NCBI GenBank assembly: GCA_008638205.1
Contig: VTPO01000010.1
Span: forward strand, 1-58,888
Reading direction: 5' to 3'
From: Pelagibacteraceae bacterium
Lineage (GTDB): Bacteria > Pseudomonadota > Alphaproteobacteria > Pelagibacterales > Pelagibacteraceae
DNA length: 58,888 nucleotides
Each line of letters opens with the position of its first letter. Within the stretch, counting starts at the first letter, position 1. Both the position numbers and the translations under genes were made by a program. Under the pieces are notes generated by a model. The model saw only the letters and a program-made list of their open reading frames with translations, was not told the origin of the DNA and ran no database searches. Shown piece after piece: positions 36,915-51,102 of the stretch.

Positions 36915-38075
36915 TTATTTAATTGCCTCAACTATTTTTTGAGCAGCCTCTGACAAGTCGTTTGCAGGAATAATTTTCAATCCTGACTGTTCTAATATTT
37001 TTTTTCCTTCTTCAAATTTAGTTCCAGCAAGTCTAACAACTAAAGGTACAGAAAGGTTTGTTTCTTTTGCAGCCGCAATAACACCTTCAGCAATTACATC
37101 GCACCTCATTATTCCTCCAAAAATATTGATCAAAATACCTTTAACATTTTTATCAGATAAAATAATATTAAAAGCTGCTGATACTTTTTCTTTAGTCGCC
37201 CCTCCTCCTACATCTAAAAAGTTTGCAGGCTCTGAACCATAAAGCTTGATAATATCCATAGTAGCCATGGCAAGTCCTGCACCATTTACCATACAACCAA
37301 TTTCTCCATCTAATTTGATGTATGCCAAATCGTGTTTACTTGCTTCTATTTCTGCAGGATCTTCTTCATCAAAATCTCTTAATTCTAAAATGTCTGGGTG
37401 ACGATATAATGCATTTGCATCAAAATTAATTTTTGCATCAAGACACAGTACTTGATTTTCTTTTGTTAAAATTAAAGGATTTACTTCAATTAAGTTTGCA
37501 TCTGTATTTAGCAAAGCCTTAAAAATAGATTGAATAAGTTTCTCGGCTTGCTCGATAGATTCTGAAGGAAGCTGATATGGTTTTAATACTTGTGTTATGT
37601 CTTCTTTTGTTAATCCTTTAGAAAGACTAACACGAGTCGTGGTAATTTTTTCTGGGGTTTTGTTAGCAACTTCTTCTATATCCATTCCTCCCTCAGCGCT
37701 TGAAATAAAAGCAATTTTAGAACTTGCACGATCTACAAGACAAGAAAGGTAGAATTCTTTTGAAATATCTGAAGCCTCTTCAATATACAATCTTTTTACT
37801 TCTCTACCCTGCGGCCCTGTTTGATGAGTGACAAGAACTTTCCCTAGTAAATTTTTAGCCTCTTCCTTTAATTGTTCAAGATTATCAACAATTTTAACCC
37901 CACCTGCTTTACCTCTTCCTCCAGCATGGATTTGGGCTTTTAGGACAACTTTATCTGTTTTTATTTTTTTAAACTTTTCATCTATTTCGTCTAGTGAAAA
38001 AATGGGCTCTCCATTGGGAACTTCTGCTCCAAATTTTTTTAAAATGTCCTTGGCTTGATGCTCGTGAATGTTCAT
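36915..38075 (-). CDS. sucC: Succinyl-CoA ligase beta subunit
   Basis: The 386-residue ATP-grasp subunit has [16 protein letters not shown] at the start, [12 protein letters not shown] near 46-57 and the C-terminal [13 protein letters not shown] motif. It heads sucCDAB-lpd. No Shine-Dalgarno is present; a -10-like element ends 12 nt upstream, in a 48-bp block shared with mmsA. Confidence 0.97.
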   Translation of the reverse strand: MNIHEHQAKDILKKFGAEVPNGEPIFSLDEIDEKFKKIKTDKVVLKAQIHAGGRGKAGGVKIVDNLEQLKEEAKNLLGKVLVTHQTGPQGREVKRLYIEEASDISKEFYLSCLVDRASSKIAFISSAEGGMDIEEVANKTPEKITTTRVSLSKGLTKEDITQVLKPYQLPSESIEQAEKLIQSIFKALLNTDANLIEVNPLILTKENQVLCLDAKINFDANALYRHPDILELRDFDEEDPAEIEASKHDLAYIKLDGEIGCMVNGAGLAMATMDIIKLYGSEPANFLDVGGGATKEKVSAAFNIILSDKNVKGILINIFGGIMRCDVIAEGVIAAAKETNLSVPLVVRLAGTKFEEGKKILEQSGLKIIPANDLSEAAQKIVEAIK

Positions 38076-38087
38076 AAGAAATCTGAA

Positions 38088-38114
38088 ACTACAACTTGGT
38101 TTCTAAGCTGTCAA
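38088..38114 (-). promoter_or_regulatory. Promoter of sucCDAB-lpd
   Basis: On the minus strand TTGACA (38109-38114) is spaced by 15 nt from TGTAGT (38088-38093), which ends 12 nt before the sucC ATG. The 48 bp next to the ATG match those upstream of mmsA at 37 of 48 positions without gaps. The leader would be only a few bases long. Confidence 0.6.
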
Positions 38115-38164
38115 TTTGAATAGTGTTAGTTAATTTTTTTTTACCAATAATAAACATTCTTTAT

Positions 38165-40623
<2,459 letters not shown>

Positions 40624-40635
40624 AAGAAAAAGGAA

Positions 40636-40662
40636 AGTATAGCTTGGTTTTTAAACTGTCAA
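40636..40662 (-). promoter_or_regulatory. Promoter of mmsA-mdh
   Basis: On the minus strand TTGACA (40657-40662) is spaced by 15 nt from TATACT (40636-40641), which ends 12 nt before the mmsA ATG at 40623. There is no Shine-Dalgarno. The element is a near copy, at identical distance, of that before sucC. Confidence 0.65.
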
Positions 40663-40706
40663 TTTAATAAGGAAACTCAAGATTTATTGATTTTTGATAG
40701 TTATCA

Positions 40707-41480
40707 CTATGCAGAAACTAACATTTTTTTAATGGAACCAATGGCTTTTGCTGGGTTTAGTCCTTTTGGACATGCATTGGTGCAATTCATAATAGTATGG
40801 CATCTAAATAATTTTAATTCATCTGCTACTTTTTTTAATCTTTTTTTTCTTTCATCATCTCTACTATCAATTATCCACCTATAGGCTTGCAAAAGAACTG
40901 CAGGTCCTAAGTATTTATCTCCATTCCACCAATAGCTAGGGCAAGATGTTGAGCAACAAGCACATAGTATGCATTCATACAAACCGTCTATTTTGGATCT
41001 GTCTTCAACAGATTGTAATTTTTCAGCTTCTTTTCCAGTAGTCTCTGACTGCATCCATGGCTCAATGGATTCATACTGTTTATATAATTGCTTTAAATTA
41101 GGAACTAAATCTTTAATAACTGGCATGTGTGGTAATGGATAAATATTAATGTCACCACTTATTTCCTTTGCAGACTTAGTGCATGCCAAAGTATTAGCTC
41201 CATCAATATTCATGGCACAACTTCCACAAATTCCTTCTCTACAAGACCTTCTAAAAGTTACTGTAGAATCGATTTCATTCTTAATTTTTATTAAAACATC
41301 CAAAACCATTGGACCACATTGATCCATATCTAACTCATAAGAATCTACTCTAGGATTTTTAGTATCTTCTGGATTCCATCGATATACGTTGATTGTTTTT
41401 AAATTTTTTGATTTAGAATCTGAGGGAAAATGTTTTCCTTTTTCTATCGTTGAATTTTTTGGTAAAGCAAATTGTACCAT
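40707..41480 (-). CDS. sdhB: Succinate dehydrogenase iron-sulfur subunit
   Basis: The protein has 257 residues. The [2Fe-2S] cysteines are C80, C85, C88 and C100. The [4Fe-4S] and [3Fe-4S] ligands are C170, C173, C176, C180, C227, C233 and C237. It carries electrons from the flavin of SdhA to quinone. It is the last gene of the ffh-to-sdhB block, 3 bp after sdhA. Confidence 0.97.
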   Translation of the reverse strand: MVQFALPKNSTIEKGKHFPSDSKSKNLKTINVYRWNPEDTKNPRVDSYELDMDQCGPMVLDVLIKIKNEIDSTVTFRRSCREGICGSCAMNIDGANTLACTKSAKEISGDINIYPLPHMPVIKDLVPNLKQLYKQYESIEPWMQSETTGKEAEKLQSVEDRSKIDGLYECILCACCSTSCPSYWWNGDKYLGPAVLLQAYRWIIDSRDDERKKRLKKVADELKLFRCHTIMNCTNACPKGLNPAKAIGSIKKMLVSA

Positions 41481-41483
41481 AAG

Positions 41484-43268
41484 TTAATAAACTCTTTTTT
41501 TAGGTGGAAAATACTGAACATCTGTACTTAATGTGTAAGCATGAACATCTCTATAATCAATTTCAACTTTTCCATCTGATTTTTGCCAAGCTAGCGTATG
41601 TTTCATCCATTCTTGGTCATCTCTATCTTTAAAATCTTCCCTTGAATGCGCTCCTCTACTTTCTTTTCTATTCTCTGCAGAAGAAACCGTAACCATTGAT
41701 TGTCTGATTAAATTATCGAATTCTAAAGCTTCTACTAAGTCTGTATTAAATATTAAAGATTTATCTTGAACTCGAATATCTTTCATTCCATCCCATGGCT
41801 GCTGTATATCATGAAGACCTTCTTTTAAGGTCTTATCTGTTCTAAAAACTGCGCATTTACTTTGCATAGTTCTTTGCATTTTATCTCTCAAAACTGCTGT
41901 GGGAGTATCACCGTTAGCATTTCTTAATTTATCAAATCGGTCTAGGGATTTTTGTGTCTCTGATTCTGGAATAGTTTCATGTTTAGAGTTAGGTTTAACA
42001 ACTTGGGCCGCACGAACTGAGGCAGCTTTTCCAAAAACCACCAAATCAATTAATGAATTAGAGCCTAGTCTATTTGCTCCATGAACTGAAACACATGCTG
42101 CTTCACCAATGGCCATCAAACCATCTACTATTTTTTCAGATCCATCTGAATCTTTTGTTAAAACTTCTCCATGGTAGTTAGTTGGAATTCCTCCCATATT
42201 ATAATGAACCGTTGGCATGACAGGTATTGGCTCCTTAGTAACATCCACTCCAGCAAACACTTTTGCTGATTCGGAAATTCCTGGAAGTCTTTCATGTAAG
42301 GTTTTTGGATCTATATGATTTAAATGAAGATAAATATGATCTTTATCTTTTCCAACTCCTCTACCTTCATTAATTTCTACAGTCATTGATCTTGAAACAA
42401 CATCTCGTGAAGCAAGATCTTTTGCAGAAGGGGCATATCTTTCCATAAATCTTTCCCCCTCAGAGTTAACTAAAAAACCTCCCTCACCTCTACTTCCTTC
42501 GGTAATTAAACAGCCTGCCCCGTAAATTCCTGTGGGATGAAATTGTATAAACTCCATATCTTGAAGTGGTAACCCTGCTCTTAAAACCATTCCTCCACCA
42601 TCTCCTGTACAAGTATGAGCTGAGGTTGCTGAAAAATAAGCTCGACCATACCCTCCTGTAGCAAGAATAGTCATGTTTGATTTAAATCTGTGGATTTTAC
42701 CATCTTGTAATGACCATGCCAAAACACCCTGGCATTTACCATTGTGCATTAATAAATCTAAAGCAAAATATTCGATAAAAAATTCTGTATTCTTTTTTAA
42801 AGCCTGTCCATAAAGAGTATGTAATATCGCATGACCCGTTCTATCTGCAGCTGCACATGTTCTTTGAATAACACCATTTCCGTAGTTTTTAGTCATACCA
42901 CCAAAAGGTCTTTGATAAATCTTTCCTTCTTCTGTTCTGCTAAAAGGCACTCCATACTTTTCTAATTCCACAACAGCTTGGGGTGCTTCTTTACACAAAA
43001 ACTCAATAGCATCCTGATCGCCTAACCAATCTGCACCTTTAACTGTATCGTACATGTGCCAGCGCCAATCATCTTCACCCATATTTCCTAATGCAGCAGA
43101 TATTCCTCCTTGAGCTGCAGCGGTATGACTTCTAGTTGGAAAAACTTTTGATATGCATGCGGTTTTTAATCCTGCCTCGGACAATCCAACAGCTGCTCTT
43201 AAGCCTGAGCCACCTGCGCCGACTACAATAGCATCATATTCGTGATCAATAATTTCGTATTTACTCAT
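41484..43268 (-). CDS. sdhA: Succinate dehydrogenase flavoprotein subunit
   Basis: The 594-residue subunit oxidises succinate to fumarate. It has the dinucleotide motif GAGGSG (17-22), the covalent-FAD histidine H48 in [10 protein letters not shown], and the active-site motifs FHPTGIYG and [10 protein letters not shown]. The C-terminal helical domain with [10 protein letters not shown] is complete. Confidence 0.97.
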   Translation of the reverse strand: MSKYEIIDHEYDAIVVGAGGSGLRAAVGLSEAGLKTACISKVFPTRSHTAAAQGGISAALGNMGEDDWRWHMYDTVKGADWLGDQDAIEFLCKEAPQAVVELEKYGVPFSRTEEGKIYQRPFGGMTKNYGNGVIQRTCAAADRTGHAILHTLYGQALKKNTEFFIEYFALDLLMHNGKCQGVLAWSLQDGKIHRFKSNMTILATGGYGRAYFSATSAHTCTGDGGGMVLRAGLPLQDMEFIQFHPTGIYGAGCLITEGSRGEGGFLVNSEGERFMERYAPSAKDLASRDVVSRSMTVEINEGRGVGKDKDHIYLHLNHIDPKTLHERLPGISESAKVFAGVDVTKEPIPVMPTVHYNMGGIPTNYHGEVLTKDSDGSEKIVDGLMAIGEAACVSVHGANRLGSNSLIDLVVFGKAASVRAAQVVKPNSKHETIPESETQKSLDRFDKLRNANGDTPTAVLRDKMQRTMQSKCAVFRTDKTLKEGLHDIQQPWDGMKDIRVQDKSLIFNTDLVEALEFDNLIRQSMVTVSSAENRKESRGAHSREDFKDRDDQEWMKHTLAWQKSDGKVEIDYRDVHAYTLSTDVQYFPPKKRVY

Positions 43269-43270
43269 AA

Positions 43271-43618
43271 TTAGTTAAATTTAATTAAGATTAAAGATAC
43301 AATAGTTATTAAAGGAAGAACAGTCGCGAAGATAGAAATTATTAAATTTGCGACACTTTTGTATCGGCTATCTTGTATATAATCTTCAAATATTTCCCCC
43401 ATTCCAATCTTCATGTGAGAAAATACTAAAACTAAAAAAATAACGGAAAAAGAAAAGTTAATATTATTTTCAAAAAAAATTATAACCGTTGCAAAATCTT
43501 TTTGGACTAAACCAATAAAAACCGATAAAAACCAAATAAGCAGAGGCAAAAGAATGACTGCTGTAACTCTTTGTAAAATCCACTTAGTAACTGCAACATT
43601 TCTCATGATATTACCCAT
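43271..43618 (-). CDS. sdhD: Succinate dehydrogenase membrane anchor subunit SdhD
   Basis: The product is a 115-residue protein with three hydrophobic helices. The N-terminal motif [16 protein letters not shown] and the segment [16 protein letters not shown] provide the usual heme/quinone environment. A second ATG at 43606 gives a neat ATGA overlap with the sdhC stop and may be the true start, shortening the protein by four residues. Confidence 0.9.
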   Translation of the reverse strand: MGNIMRNVAVTKWILQRVTAVILLPLLIWFLSVFIGLVQKDFATVIIFFENNINFSFSVIFLVLVFSHMKIGMGEIFEDYIQDSRYKSVANLIISIFATVLPLITIVSLILIKFN

Positions 43619-43983
43619 AGTATTATAGTTAATAAGAAAGAACTTGTTAAAACTAAAATTCCGGAAAAATTAGCAGTCTTAATTTCATATCCATAGCCCA
43701 TATCCCAAAATAAATGTCTCAAACCATTCAACAAATGGTAGCAAAATGACCAGGTAAAACCGACTAAAATAAATTTCCCTACAATGCTTGAAGAAAACAT
43801 TGCAAAATATTTATAACAATCCTCACCCATGGATAACGACAGTATCCAAAAACAAATAAGAGTTACACCAGCTGTGTTTATGATTGATGTTAGACGATGA
43901 GTAATAGAAAGAAGAGAAGATAATTGCCACTTATAAACCTGCAGATGAGGCGATAGTGGTCTATTTTTGTTTAAATCATCCAT
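43603..43983 (-). CDS. sdhC: Succinate dehydrogenase cytochrome b556 subunit SdhC
   Basis: The 126-residue membrane anchor has RPLSPHLQVYKW at the start, SITHRLTS at about 26-33 and the heme-ligand region CYHLLNGLRHLFWD. It starts directly after the asd stop (43984-43986) with no gap, so sdhCDAB appears to lack a separate promoter and to be read through from asd. Confidence 0.95.
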   Translation of the reverse strand: MDDLNKNRPLSPHLQVYKWQLSSLLSITHRLTSIINTAGVTLICFWILSLSMGEDCYKYFAMFSSSIVGKFILVGFTWSFCYHLLNGLRHLFWDMGYGYEIKTANFSGILVLTSSFLLTIILWVIS

Positions 43984-44994
43984 TTAGATTAATTGTTTAT
44001 CTACTAATGTTTCTGCAATTTGAACTGCGTTTAATGCCGCTCCTTTTAATAAATTATCTGACACAACCCACATATTCAAACAATTTTTTTGGGTTGAATC
44101 TATTCTAATTCTAGAGATATAAGTATCAAACTGATCTTGGGCTTCAATGGGAGTAATATACCCTCCGTTTTTTCTTTCATCTATAACTTTACAACCTTTG
44201 GCAGATGATAGGGCTGAATAAATTTGATCTAAAGTAAATGATCTTTCGAATTGAATATTTACAGATTCGCAGTGAGAGACTAAAACAGGAACGCGAACGC
44301 AGGTAGCTGTTAATTTAATTTTATCGCTTAGAATTTTTTGAGTTTCATTTGCCATTTTCAATTCTTCTTTTGTATAGCCCTCATCTGCAAATTCATCTAT
44401 GTGGGGAATGACATTAAATGCTATTTGTTTTGTAAAATTTTCTGAAATAATTTTTTCCTTATTTAAAAATTGTTTAGTCTGGTTTGTTAATTCGTTCATA
44501 GGGTCTTTGCCAGCTCCAGATACAGACTGATAAGTAGAGACAACCACTCTTTCAATGCTTAGCAAATCATGCAGTGGCTTCAGCGCAACTACCAATTGGG
44601 CTGTAGAACAATTTGGGTTCGCAATTATATTTTTATTTTTACACTGCACAATATCATCAGCATTCACCTCTGGAACTATCAGGGGTATCTCCTGATCCAT
44701 TCTAAATAAGCTAGAATTATCAATGACTATAGATTTTTTTGCAGCTATAGGAACCCACTCTTTGCTCATTTCCGATCCACAACAAAAAAAAGTTATAGCA
44801 GCTTTGGAAAAATCAAAATTAGTTAAATCTTCTACTGCAATTTCTTTATTAAAAAATTTGACTTTTTTACCTTCACTATTTTTGGATGCTAATAGATAAA
44901 GATTATCAACGGGGAAATTTCTTTTTTCTAAAACTTCTATTATTTTCCTACCAACGTTTCCCGTTGCTCCGGCAATTGCTATATTTAATTTCAT
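43984..44994 (-). CDS. asd: Aspartate-semialdehyde dehydrogenase
   Basis: The 336-residue NADPH enzyme reduces aspartyl phosphate towards Lys, Met and Thr. It has GATGNVGR (9-16), catalytic C129 in NPNCSTAQ and the motif QSVSGAG. It overlaps leuB by 4 bp. The product feeds both the metX and the dapF/lysA branches seen in this window. Confidence 0.96.
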   Translation of the reverse strand: MKLNIAIAGATGNVGRKIIEVLEKRNFPVDNLYLLASKNSEGKKVKFFNKEIAVEDLTNFDFSKAAITFFCCGSEMSKEWVPIAAKKSIVIDNSSLFRMDQEIPLIVPEVNADDIVQCKNKNIIANPNCSTAQLVVALKPLHDLLSIERVVVSTYQSVSGAGKDPMNELTNQTKQFLNKEKIISENFTKQIAFNVIPHIDEFADEGYTKEELKMANETQKILSDKIKLTATCVRVPVLVSHCESVNIQFERSFTLDQIYSALSSAKGCKVIDERKNGGYITPIEAQDQFDTYISRIRIDSTQKNCLNMWVVSDNLLKGAALNAVQIAETLVDKQLI

Positions 44995-46103
44995 TTTTGA
45001 AGTTCTAATTTTGCAACTATCGCATCACCCATATCTGAAGTTGATACATTTTTTTTTCCGTCTTCCATAATATCAGCTGTTCTTAAACCATCTTTTAATA
45101 CAAGTTTAATAGCAGATTCTAATAATTCAGATTCTTTATCAAAATTTAATGAATATTTTAAAGCCATGGCAAAACTTAATATCATTGCGATTGGATTGGC
45201 TATTCCTTTTCCAGCAATATCAGGTGCTGATCCATGACAAGGTTCATACATTGATCGAATTCTTCCATTTTTGTCTTTTTCACTAAGAGATGCAGATGGC
45301 AACATACCCAGAGATCCTGTTAACATTGCGGCTTCATCTGATAGCATATCTCCAAACAAATTATCTGTTACGATAACATCAAACTGTTTCGGATTTCTTA
45401 CTAGTTGCATAGCACAATTATCTGCCAGCATATGACTTAACTCTATCTCTTTGTAGGCTTTATTTTCATCATAAAGAGCTTGGACTTCCTCTTTCCACAA
45501 CTGTCCCGCTTCCATTACATTAGATTTATCAGCTGAAGTAACTTTTTTATTTCGCTTTAGGGCCAAATCAAAAGCAACTTTGGCAACTCTTTTGATTTCT
45601 TTAGTAGTGTATGTGTGGGTATTTACACCTTTTCTTTCTCCATTTTCAATTGGCTCAATTCCCCTTGGTTCTCCAAAATAAATTCCTCCTGTAAGCTCTC
45701 TGACTATCAGAATGTCTAGATCAGATATAATTTCTGCCTTTAAGCTAGATGCGCTTACGAGTTCAGAAAAACAAATAGCGGGTCTTAAATTTGCAAATAG
45801 TCTCATTTCTTTTCTCAATCTAAGAAGTGCTCTTTCTGGTTTTTTTGAAAATTCAAGATTATCCCATTTAGGGCCACCTACAGCTCCCAAAAGAACTGCA
45901 TCGCTGTCCATGGCTTTATACAAAACTTGATCTGTTAGAGGAGTCCCATTCTCATCATAAGAAATTCCTCCAGCCAATTCTTCTGATATTTCGATTTCTA
46001 GTTTCTTATTTTTACTGAACCAGCTAATTATTTTTTTAGCTTCTTCCATTATTTCAGGTCCAATGCCATCACCGGCTAGTAATAAAATATTTTTTTTAGC
46101 CAT
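44991..46103 (-). CDS. leuB: 3-isopropylmalate dehydrogenase
   Basis: The 370-residue NAD enzyme of leucine synthesis carries [12 protein letters not shown] at the start, the substrate motif [11 protein letters not shown], the conserved [15 protein letters not shown] and the C-terminal [14 protein letters not shown]. It follows leuD with no gap. Confidence 0.97.
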   Translation of the reverse strand: MAKKNILLLAGDGIGPEIMEEAKKIISWFSKNKKLEIEISEELAGGISYDENGTPLTDQVLYKAMDSDAVLLGAVGGPKWDNLEFSKKPERALLRLRKEMRLFANLRPAICFSELVSASSLKAEIISDLDILIVRELTGGIYFGEPRGIEPIENGERKGVNTHTYTTKEIKRVAKVAFDLALKRNKKVTSADKSNVMEAGQLWKEEVQALYDENKAYKEIELSHMLADNCAMQLVRNPKQFDVIVTDNLFGDMLSDEAAMLTGSLGMLPSASLSEKDKNGRIRSMYEPCHGSAPDIAGKGIANPIAMILSFAMALKYSLNFDKESELLESAIKLVLKDGLRTADIMEDGKKNVSTSDMGDAIVAKLELQK

Positions 46104-46709
46104 TTAAAAATGCCAAGGTGTTTTGGATTTTTGTTTTTCTATGAAACTATCTATGTGAGTTTGTTTTTTTAAAGTTAAAGCAATATCATCATAGCCATTG
46201 ATTAGGCACTCTTTTCTAAATGGCTCTACTTCAAACTCAATAGGTTGGTTATCACCTTTTGTAATTTTTTGCTCTTCTAAATTAACTTCTATTTCTTTTT
46301 TTTCTAATGAAAATTTTGACAATTCCTTTATCTTCTCTTCTGGCAAAACAATTGGTAGAATTCCATTTTTAAAACAATTGTTATAAAAAATATCTGCAAA
46401 ACTTGGAGCTATAATTACCTTAATCCCAAAATCTAACAAAGCCCAGGGAGCATGCTCCCTTGAAGACCCACATCCAAAATTATTTTCTCCAATAAGAATT
46501 TTTGAACTGGTGTATGGATCAACATTTAAAACAAAATCTTTAATCGGTTTGTGTGTTTGTTTGTCATATCTCATTTCAAAAAACAGACTTACGCCAAGTC
46601 CTGTTCTTTTAATTGTTTTGAGAAATTGTTTTGGAATAATCATGTCTGTATCCACATTAACAATAGGTAGGTAGGCTGGTATACTTTTTATATTTTGAAA
46701 CTTGTCCAT
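46104..46709 (-). CDS. leuD: 3-isopropylmalate dehydratase small subunit
   Basis: The 201-residue swivel domain of isopropylmalate isomerase has DTDMIIPKQFLK near 20-31 and the hallmark GCGSSREHAPWAL at about 78-90. It shares one base with the leuC stop (46709), so the two subunits are translationally coupled. Confidence 0.97.
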   Translation of the reverse strand: MDKFQNIKSIPAYLPIVNVDTDMIIPKQFLKTIKRTGLGVSLFFEMRYDKQTHKPIKDFVLNVDPYTSSKILIGENNFGCGSSREHAPWALLDFGIKVIIAPSFADIFYNNCFKNGILPIVLPEEKIKELSKFSLEKKEIEVNLEEQKITKGDNQPIEFEVEPFRKECLINGYDDIALTLKKQTHIDSFIEKQKSKTPWHF

Positions 46710-48109
46710 TATAAAAACTTTCTAACGTCTGTAAGTTTTCCTTCAATTGCAGCTGCAGCTGCCATAGCAGGACTCATTAAATGGGTTCTTCCATCCATTC
46801 CTTGCCTTCCTTCAAAATTTCTATTTGAAGTAGATGCACATCTTTCTTTTGGTTTAAGCTGGTCCGGATTCATTCCTAAACACATAGAACATCCTGCCTC
46901 TCTCCACTCTAAACCTGCATCAATAAATATTTTATCTAGACCCTCTTCTTCAGCCTGCTTTTTTACTAATCCTGATCCTGGAACAACATAACCAGTAACA
47001 TTTTTTGAAACTTTATTGCCTTTTAGTATGCTTGCTGCTGCTCTTAAATCTTCAATTCTTCCATTGGTGCAAGATCCAATAAATACTTTATCAATAGAAA
47101 TATCTTCTAATTTATCCTTGGGATTGAGACCCATATATTCTAAAGATCTTATTACAGCTTGTTTTTTATCTTTATCATGAATTTCATCAAGACTGGGGAT
47201 GCTTGCATTAATTGGCAAAACATCTTCGGGACTTGTACCCCATGTAACTGAAGGAATAATTTCTTCACCTTTTAATGTAATAGTTTTGTCATATTTTGCA
47301 TCTGGGTCTGATTTTAGAGTAGCCCAATGTTCCATTGCTTTGTCCCATTGTTCACCTTTTGGAGCCATGGGTTTTCCTTTTAAAAATTCAAATGTTTTTT
47401 CATCGGGTTCTATAATCCCAACTCTTGAACCAGCCTCAATTGCCATATTACAAACCGTCATTCTTTCTTCCATGGTAAGATTTTTTATAACCTCTCCACT
47501 AAACTCAAGGGCATATCCTCCCCCACCAGCTGTTCCTAAAATTCCAATGACTGTCAAAATAATATCTTTAGCGGTTACTCCGGTAGATAGTTTTCCGTTA
47601 ACCTCAATTTTCATATTTTTAAGCTTACTTTGTAATAGCGTTTGAGTAGCCAAAACATGTTCAACTTCTGAAGTACCTATGCCAGCTGCTAAGGCTCCGA
47701 AAGCTCCATGAGTGGCTGTATGACTATCACCACATACAATAGTCATTCCAGGTTGTGTGAATCCCTGCTCAGGACCAATAACATGAACAATGCCTTGTCT
47801 AATATCATTAAGAGCAAAAAAATTAAGACCAAAATCTTTACAATTTTTTTCTAACGTTTCATATTGTAATTTAGAATCTATATTCTCAATTGGTTTTGAA
47901 CGGTCTGTAGTAGGAACGTTGTGATCCGCAACTGCCAATGTTGATTCTGGAGAAAAAACTTTTCTGTTGTTCATTCTCAGTCCCTCGAAAGCTTGAGGGC
48001 TTGTGACTTCATGCACAAGATGTCTATCTATATAAATTAAACAAGTACCGTCATCTTGTTTGTGGACTAGATGACTTTCAAAAATTTTATCGTATAGGGT
48101 TTGGGGCAT
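46709..48109 (-). CDS. leuC: 3-isopropylmalate dehydratase large subunit
   Basis: The 466-residue aconitase-family protein binds its [4Fe-4S] cluster through C347 in GSCTNGR and C407 and C410 in [21 protein letters not shown] near 128 is the usual substrate loop. The gene lies 6 bp after rplS, an unusual join of a ribosomal cluster to leucine genes. Confidence 0.97.
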   Translation of the reverse strand: MPQTLYDKIFESHLVHKQDDGTCLIYIDRHLVHEVTSPQAFEGLRMNNRKVFSPESTLAVADHNVPTTDRSKPIENIDSKLQYETLEKNCKDFGLNFFALNDIRQGIVHVIGPEQGFTQPGMTIVCGDSHTATHGAFGALAAGIGTSEVEHVLATQTLLQSKLKNMKIEVNGKLSTGVTAKDIILTVIGILGTAGGGGYALEFSGEVIKNLTMEERMTVCNMAIEAGSRVGIIEPDEKTFEFLKGKPMAPKGEQWDKAMEHWATLKSDPDAKYDKTITLKGEEIIPSVTWGTSPEDVLPINASIPSLDEIHDKDKKQAVIRSLEYMGLNPKDKLEDISIDKVFIGSCTNGRIEDLRAAASILKGNKVSKNVTGYVVPGSGLVKKQAEEEGLDKIFIDAGLEWREAGCSMCLGMNPDQLKPKERCASTSNRNFEGRQGMDGRTHLMSPAMAAAAAIEGKLTDVRKFL

Positions 48110-48115
48110 TAGACC

Positions 48116-48586
48116 TTATTTTTTTAAGTCTTCTTTTTTGTCTTGAGACTTTTCGGTTGTACTTGCTTCTATTTTTACGGAATCTTCCTTCTTAGTAAGA
48201 TCTAAACCGATCTTTTTTTTAATCTTCTCATTAATTCTAGCAGATTTACCTTTTCTATCCCTTAAGTAGTAAAGCTTTGCTCTTCTGACTTTTCCAGAAC
48301 GAATTAATTCAATAGATTCTAAGTTTGGACTGTAAAGCTGAAATACTCTTTCCACACCCTCTCCAAATGAAATTTTTCTAACTGTGAAAGCGGAATTTAT
48401 TCCTCTGTTTTTTTTTGCTATACAAACACCTTCGTAGGCCTGAATTCTTTGTTTTTTACCTTCAATTATTCTTACATTTACTTTTACGGTATCTCCAGGA
48501 TTGAAGTCTGTAATTGATTTATTGGCTAATAATTTTTTAATCTCTTCTTTATTTATGTCTTCAATATTTTTCATGTCTAAACTCAT
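48116..48586 (-). CDS. rplS: Large ribosomal subunit protein bL19 with C-terminal extension
   Basis: The protein has 156 residues, against about 115 in E. coli. The core includes [20 protein letters not shown] at about 31-50, [13 protein letters not shown] and the signature [18 protein letters not shown]. Beyond about residue 120 an extra Lys/Glu/Ser-rich tail follows. It is 1 bp from trmD. Confidence 0.96.
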   Translation of the reverse strand: MSLDMKNIEDINKEEIKKLLANKSITDFNPGDTVKVNVRIIEGKKQRIQAYEGVCIAKKNRGINSAFTVRKISFGEGVERVFQLYSPNLESIELIRSGKVRRAKLYYLRDRKGKSARINEKIKKKIGLDLTKKEDSVKIEASTTEKSQDKKEDLKK

Positions 48587-48587
48587 T

Positions 48588-49271
48588 TTAATTCTTGTTA
48601 TACTTCTGCCATAAATCTGGCCTTAGGCGCTGTGTTATACCCCTGGACTGTTCTAAACGCCAGTGCTTTATTTCCGCATGGTTTCCCGATAATAGAACGT
48701 CTGGAACTTTTTGACCCTCCCATTCTCTAGGTTGAGTATACTGAGGATATTCTAATAAATGTCCATTAAAACTCTCTTCTTTTAAGGAAGATTCCCCACC
48801 TAAAACACCTGGCAATAATCTTAAAATACTATCTAGCAAAACAACTGATGCAGTTTCGCCTCCTGACAGGATATAGTCTCCAATGCTTATTTCTTCTATA
48901 TTATTTTTATCAATTACTCTCTGATCCACACCTTCAAAATGACCACATAAAATATTTAATCCTTTTTCTAAAGAAAAATTTTTTGCCATTTGTTGTGTTA
49001 GTTTTTTACCTTTGGGAGATAGATAAATAGTTGAGTTGGTATTTAGATTTTTTTCCAAACAGTTATTAATAACATCTGCTCGCATTATCATACCACTACC
49101 ACCGCCAAAAGGTTTATCATCGACAGACCCATGCTTATCTATGGCGTAGTCTCTTATATTTACAGTTTCTAAATTCCAAATATTTTTTTCCCTAGCTCTC
49201 TTGTACATGCCCACATCAAGCAAGCCTGGGAAAAAATCTGGATAAAGCGTAAATATTTTAGCTGACCACAT
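48588..49271 (-). CDS. trmD: tRNA (guanine-37-N1)-methyltransferase TrmD
   Basis: The 227-residue knotted SPOUT methyltransferase prevents +1 frameshifting. It shows GGGSGMIM near 58, [11 protein letters not shown] near 111-121 and [11 protein letters not shown] at about 131-141. Conserved order rpsP-trmD-rplS; rimM, often between rpsP and trmD, is absent here. Confidence 0.96.
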   Translation of the reverse strand: MWSAKIFTLYPDFFPGLLDVGMYKRAREKNIWNLETVNIRDYAIDKHGSVDDKPFGGGSGMIMRADVINNCLEKNLNTNSTIYLSPKGKKLTQQMAKNFSLEKGLNILCGHFEGVDQRVIDKNNIEEISIGDYILSGGETASVVLLDSILRLLPGVLGGESSLKEESFNGHLLEYPQYTQPREWEGQKVPDVLLSGNHAEIKHWRLEQSRGITQRLRPDLWQKYNKN

Positions 49272-49278
49272 TATATCT

Positions 49279-49707
49279 TTATTTTTTTTCCTCCTCAGCT
49301 GCTTCTGCTGCTGGAGTCTCTGCTGGTGCTGCTTCTGCTACTGGAGTCTCTGCTGGTGCTGCTTCTGCTGCTTTTTTTGCTTCAGCTGCTGCTTTTAATT
49401 TTTCTTGAGCTTTCTTTTTTGGCTTAGCTTTAATCGGGTTATTTCTTTGAGCCGGCATAGGTATTACTTCTGCTTGACCTAAAAATCTCGCTATTCTTTC
49501 CGATGGTTGTGCACCTTGTGCTAACCAATACTTTATTCTATCGATATCAAGATTTAGTCTTTCCTTTTTGTCCTTGGGAAGTAATGGATTAAAAAATCCA
49601 ACTTTCTCGATAAATTTACCATCTCTTGGTCTTCGAGAATCGGCTACTACAATTTTATAGAAGGGTCTTTTTTTAGCTCCTCCTCTAGACATTCTTATTT
49701 TTAACAT
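49279..49707 (-). CDS. rpsP: Small ribosomal subunit protein bS16 with Ala/Pro/Glu-rich tail
   Basis: The protein has 142 residues, compared with about 82 in E. coli. The core ([22 protein letters not shown]-type N-terminus, then GFFNPL and [13 protein letters not shown]) is complete by about residue 85. The rest is a Lys/Ala then Ala/Pro/Glu tail with repeats AAPAETP. Alphaproteobacterial bS16 proteins often have Ala/Lys tails. A good Shine-Dalgarno (AAGGAAG) precedes the ATG. Confidence 0.96.
   Translation of the reverse strand: MLKIRMSRGGAKKRPFYKIVVADSRRPRDGKFIEKVGFFNPLLPKDKKERLNLDIDRIKYWLAQGAQPSERIARFLGQAEVIPMPAQRNNPIKAKPKKKAQEKLKAAAEAKKAAEAAPAETPVAEAAPAETPAAEAAEEEKK
49298..49372 (-). 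repeat. 30-bp tandem repeat in the rpsP 3' end
   Basis: A 30-bp unit occurs at 49298-49327 and 49328-49357 with one base difference, followed by a half unit at 49358-49372. It encodes the decapeptide repeat around [11 protein letters not shown]. Length is in frame, so copy number could vary without frameshift. Confidence 0.85.
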
Positions 49708-49718
49708 ACGCTTCCTTT

Positions 49719-51080
49719 CTATTTTAGATTATTGAATAACTCAGGAGGAACATTATCCATTCCCTCAAGAGCACCTCTTCCGCCTTTTGACATTTTTTTC
49801 ATCATAGTTGTCATCATTTTATGTTGCTTAAGAAGCTTATTTACCATTGAAATGTCTGTACCAGATCCATTTGCAATTCTTTTTTTTCTTGAACCATCTA
49901 TAACTCTTGGGTTATCTCTTTCCTTTTCTGTCATGGATAAAATAATAGCCTCTTGTTTTCCAAGCAAACTTTCGTCCAGATCAGAGTCTTCCATTTGTTT
50001 TTTAATTTTAGAAACACCGGGCAACATACTCAATACCCCACTCATACCCCCTGCTTTTTTCATTTGTTGAATTTGTTTTAGGTAGTCACTAAAAGTAAAT
50101 GATCCTTTTTTAAAATTTTCCTCAAGTTCTTCAATTTTTTCTTTTTCCAATCCCTCTGAAACTTTTTCTACAAGGGAAACAACATCCCCCATACCCAAAA
50201 TTCGATTGGCTATTCTATCTGGATGAAACACTTCCATTTCATCAATACCCTCTCCAGTTCCTAGAAATTTTATTGGACATCCAGTTATTGATTTCATGCT
50301 TAATGCAGCACCACCTTTTCCATCGCCATCAATTCGGGTTAATATAATTGAACTTAGGGAGACAGTTTTTTTAAACTCCGAAGCAATATTGACAGCATCT
50401 TGACCTGTTAAAGAGTCGGCCACTAATATAATTTCACTTGGCTGAATATCGTTTTCTAATTGTTTTAACTCCATCATCATTTGTTGATCAATTTGAGTTC
50501 TACCTGCAGTATCAAAAATGATTACATCTTCTCCGGATAGGGAGGCTGCATTAATAGCTCTTTTAGATATTTCTAGAGGAAACTGTCCGTCCATTATTGG
50601 AAGTGTTTTAATAGAATTGCTATTTCCGAGTACCTCTAGCTGTCTTTGTGCTGCTGGTCGGTAAACATCCAAACTTACTAACATACTTTTTTTTGAATAC
50701 TGTTTTTCTAAATATTTAGCCAACTTTGCAGATGTCGTGGTTTTTCCAGACCCCTGCAAACCAACTACTAGAATTTTAATTGGGGGCACTGCTTTTAAAT
50801 TAATTTCTTTTTTTTCGTCTCCAAGAACTTTTACCAATTCATCAAAAACTATTTTGACGATCATTTGTCCAGGCGTTACAGATTTTAAAACTTCTTGCCC
50901 GACAATTTTAGGCTTAATATTATTAATAAATTCTTTAGCTACAGAAAGAGAAACATCCGACTCCAGTAAAGCCTGTCTAATCTTACGCAATCCTTCATCA
51001 GCCTGCTTTTCGTCTAATCGTGTTATTCGGTTAAAAAACGAAAAAGCACTTTCAATCTTATCTGTTAAACTCTCAAACAT
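49719..51080 (-). CDS. ffh: Signal recognition particle protein Ffh
   Basis: The 453-residue SRP GTPase targets nascent membrane proteins with SRP RNA and FtsY. It has the N domain at 1-95, the G domain with P-loop GLQGSGKTT (107-115), DTAGRTQID and [12 protein letters not shown], and a Met-rich M domain from about 300 with [13 protein letters not shown] start at ATG 51080, giving the usual MFESL. An upstream GTG at 51113 would add 11 residues and run into the terminator of the upstream RNA. It heads the ffh-to-sdhB block; FtsY is encoded 1 kb away on the other strand. Confidence 0.96.
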   Translation of the reverse strand: MFESLTDKIESAFSFFNRITRLDEKQADEGLRKIRQALLESDVSLSVAKEFINNIKPKIVGQEVLKSVTPGQMIVKIVFDELVKVLGDEKKEINLKAVPPIKILVVGLQGSGKTTTSAKLAKYLEKQYSKKSMLVSLDVYRPAAQRQLEVLGNSNSIKTLPIMDGQFPLEISKRAINAASLSGEDVIIFDTAGRTQIDQQMMMELKQLENDIQPSEIILVADSLTGQDAVNIASEFKKTVSLSSIILTRIDGDGKGGAALSMKSITGCPIKFLGTGEGIDEMEVFHPDRIANRILGMGDVVSLVEKVSEGLEKEKIEELEENFKKGSFTFSDYLKQIQQMKKAGGMSGVLSMLPGVSKIKKQMEDSDLDESLLGKQEAIILSMTEKERDNPRVIDGSRKKRIANGSGTDISMVNKLLKQHKMMTTMMKKMSKGGRGALEGMDNVPPELFNNLK

Positions 51081-51102
51081 AATTTTCTTTCTTTCTCCCA
51101 AC

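Noticed and set aside
47199-47645. Open frame of about 148 codons antisense to leuC
   Set aside because: Shadow of leuC; no homology signal or ribosome-binding site.
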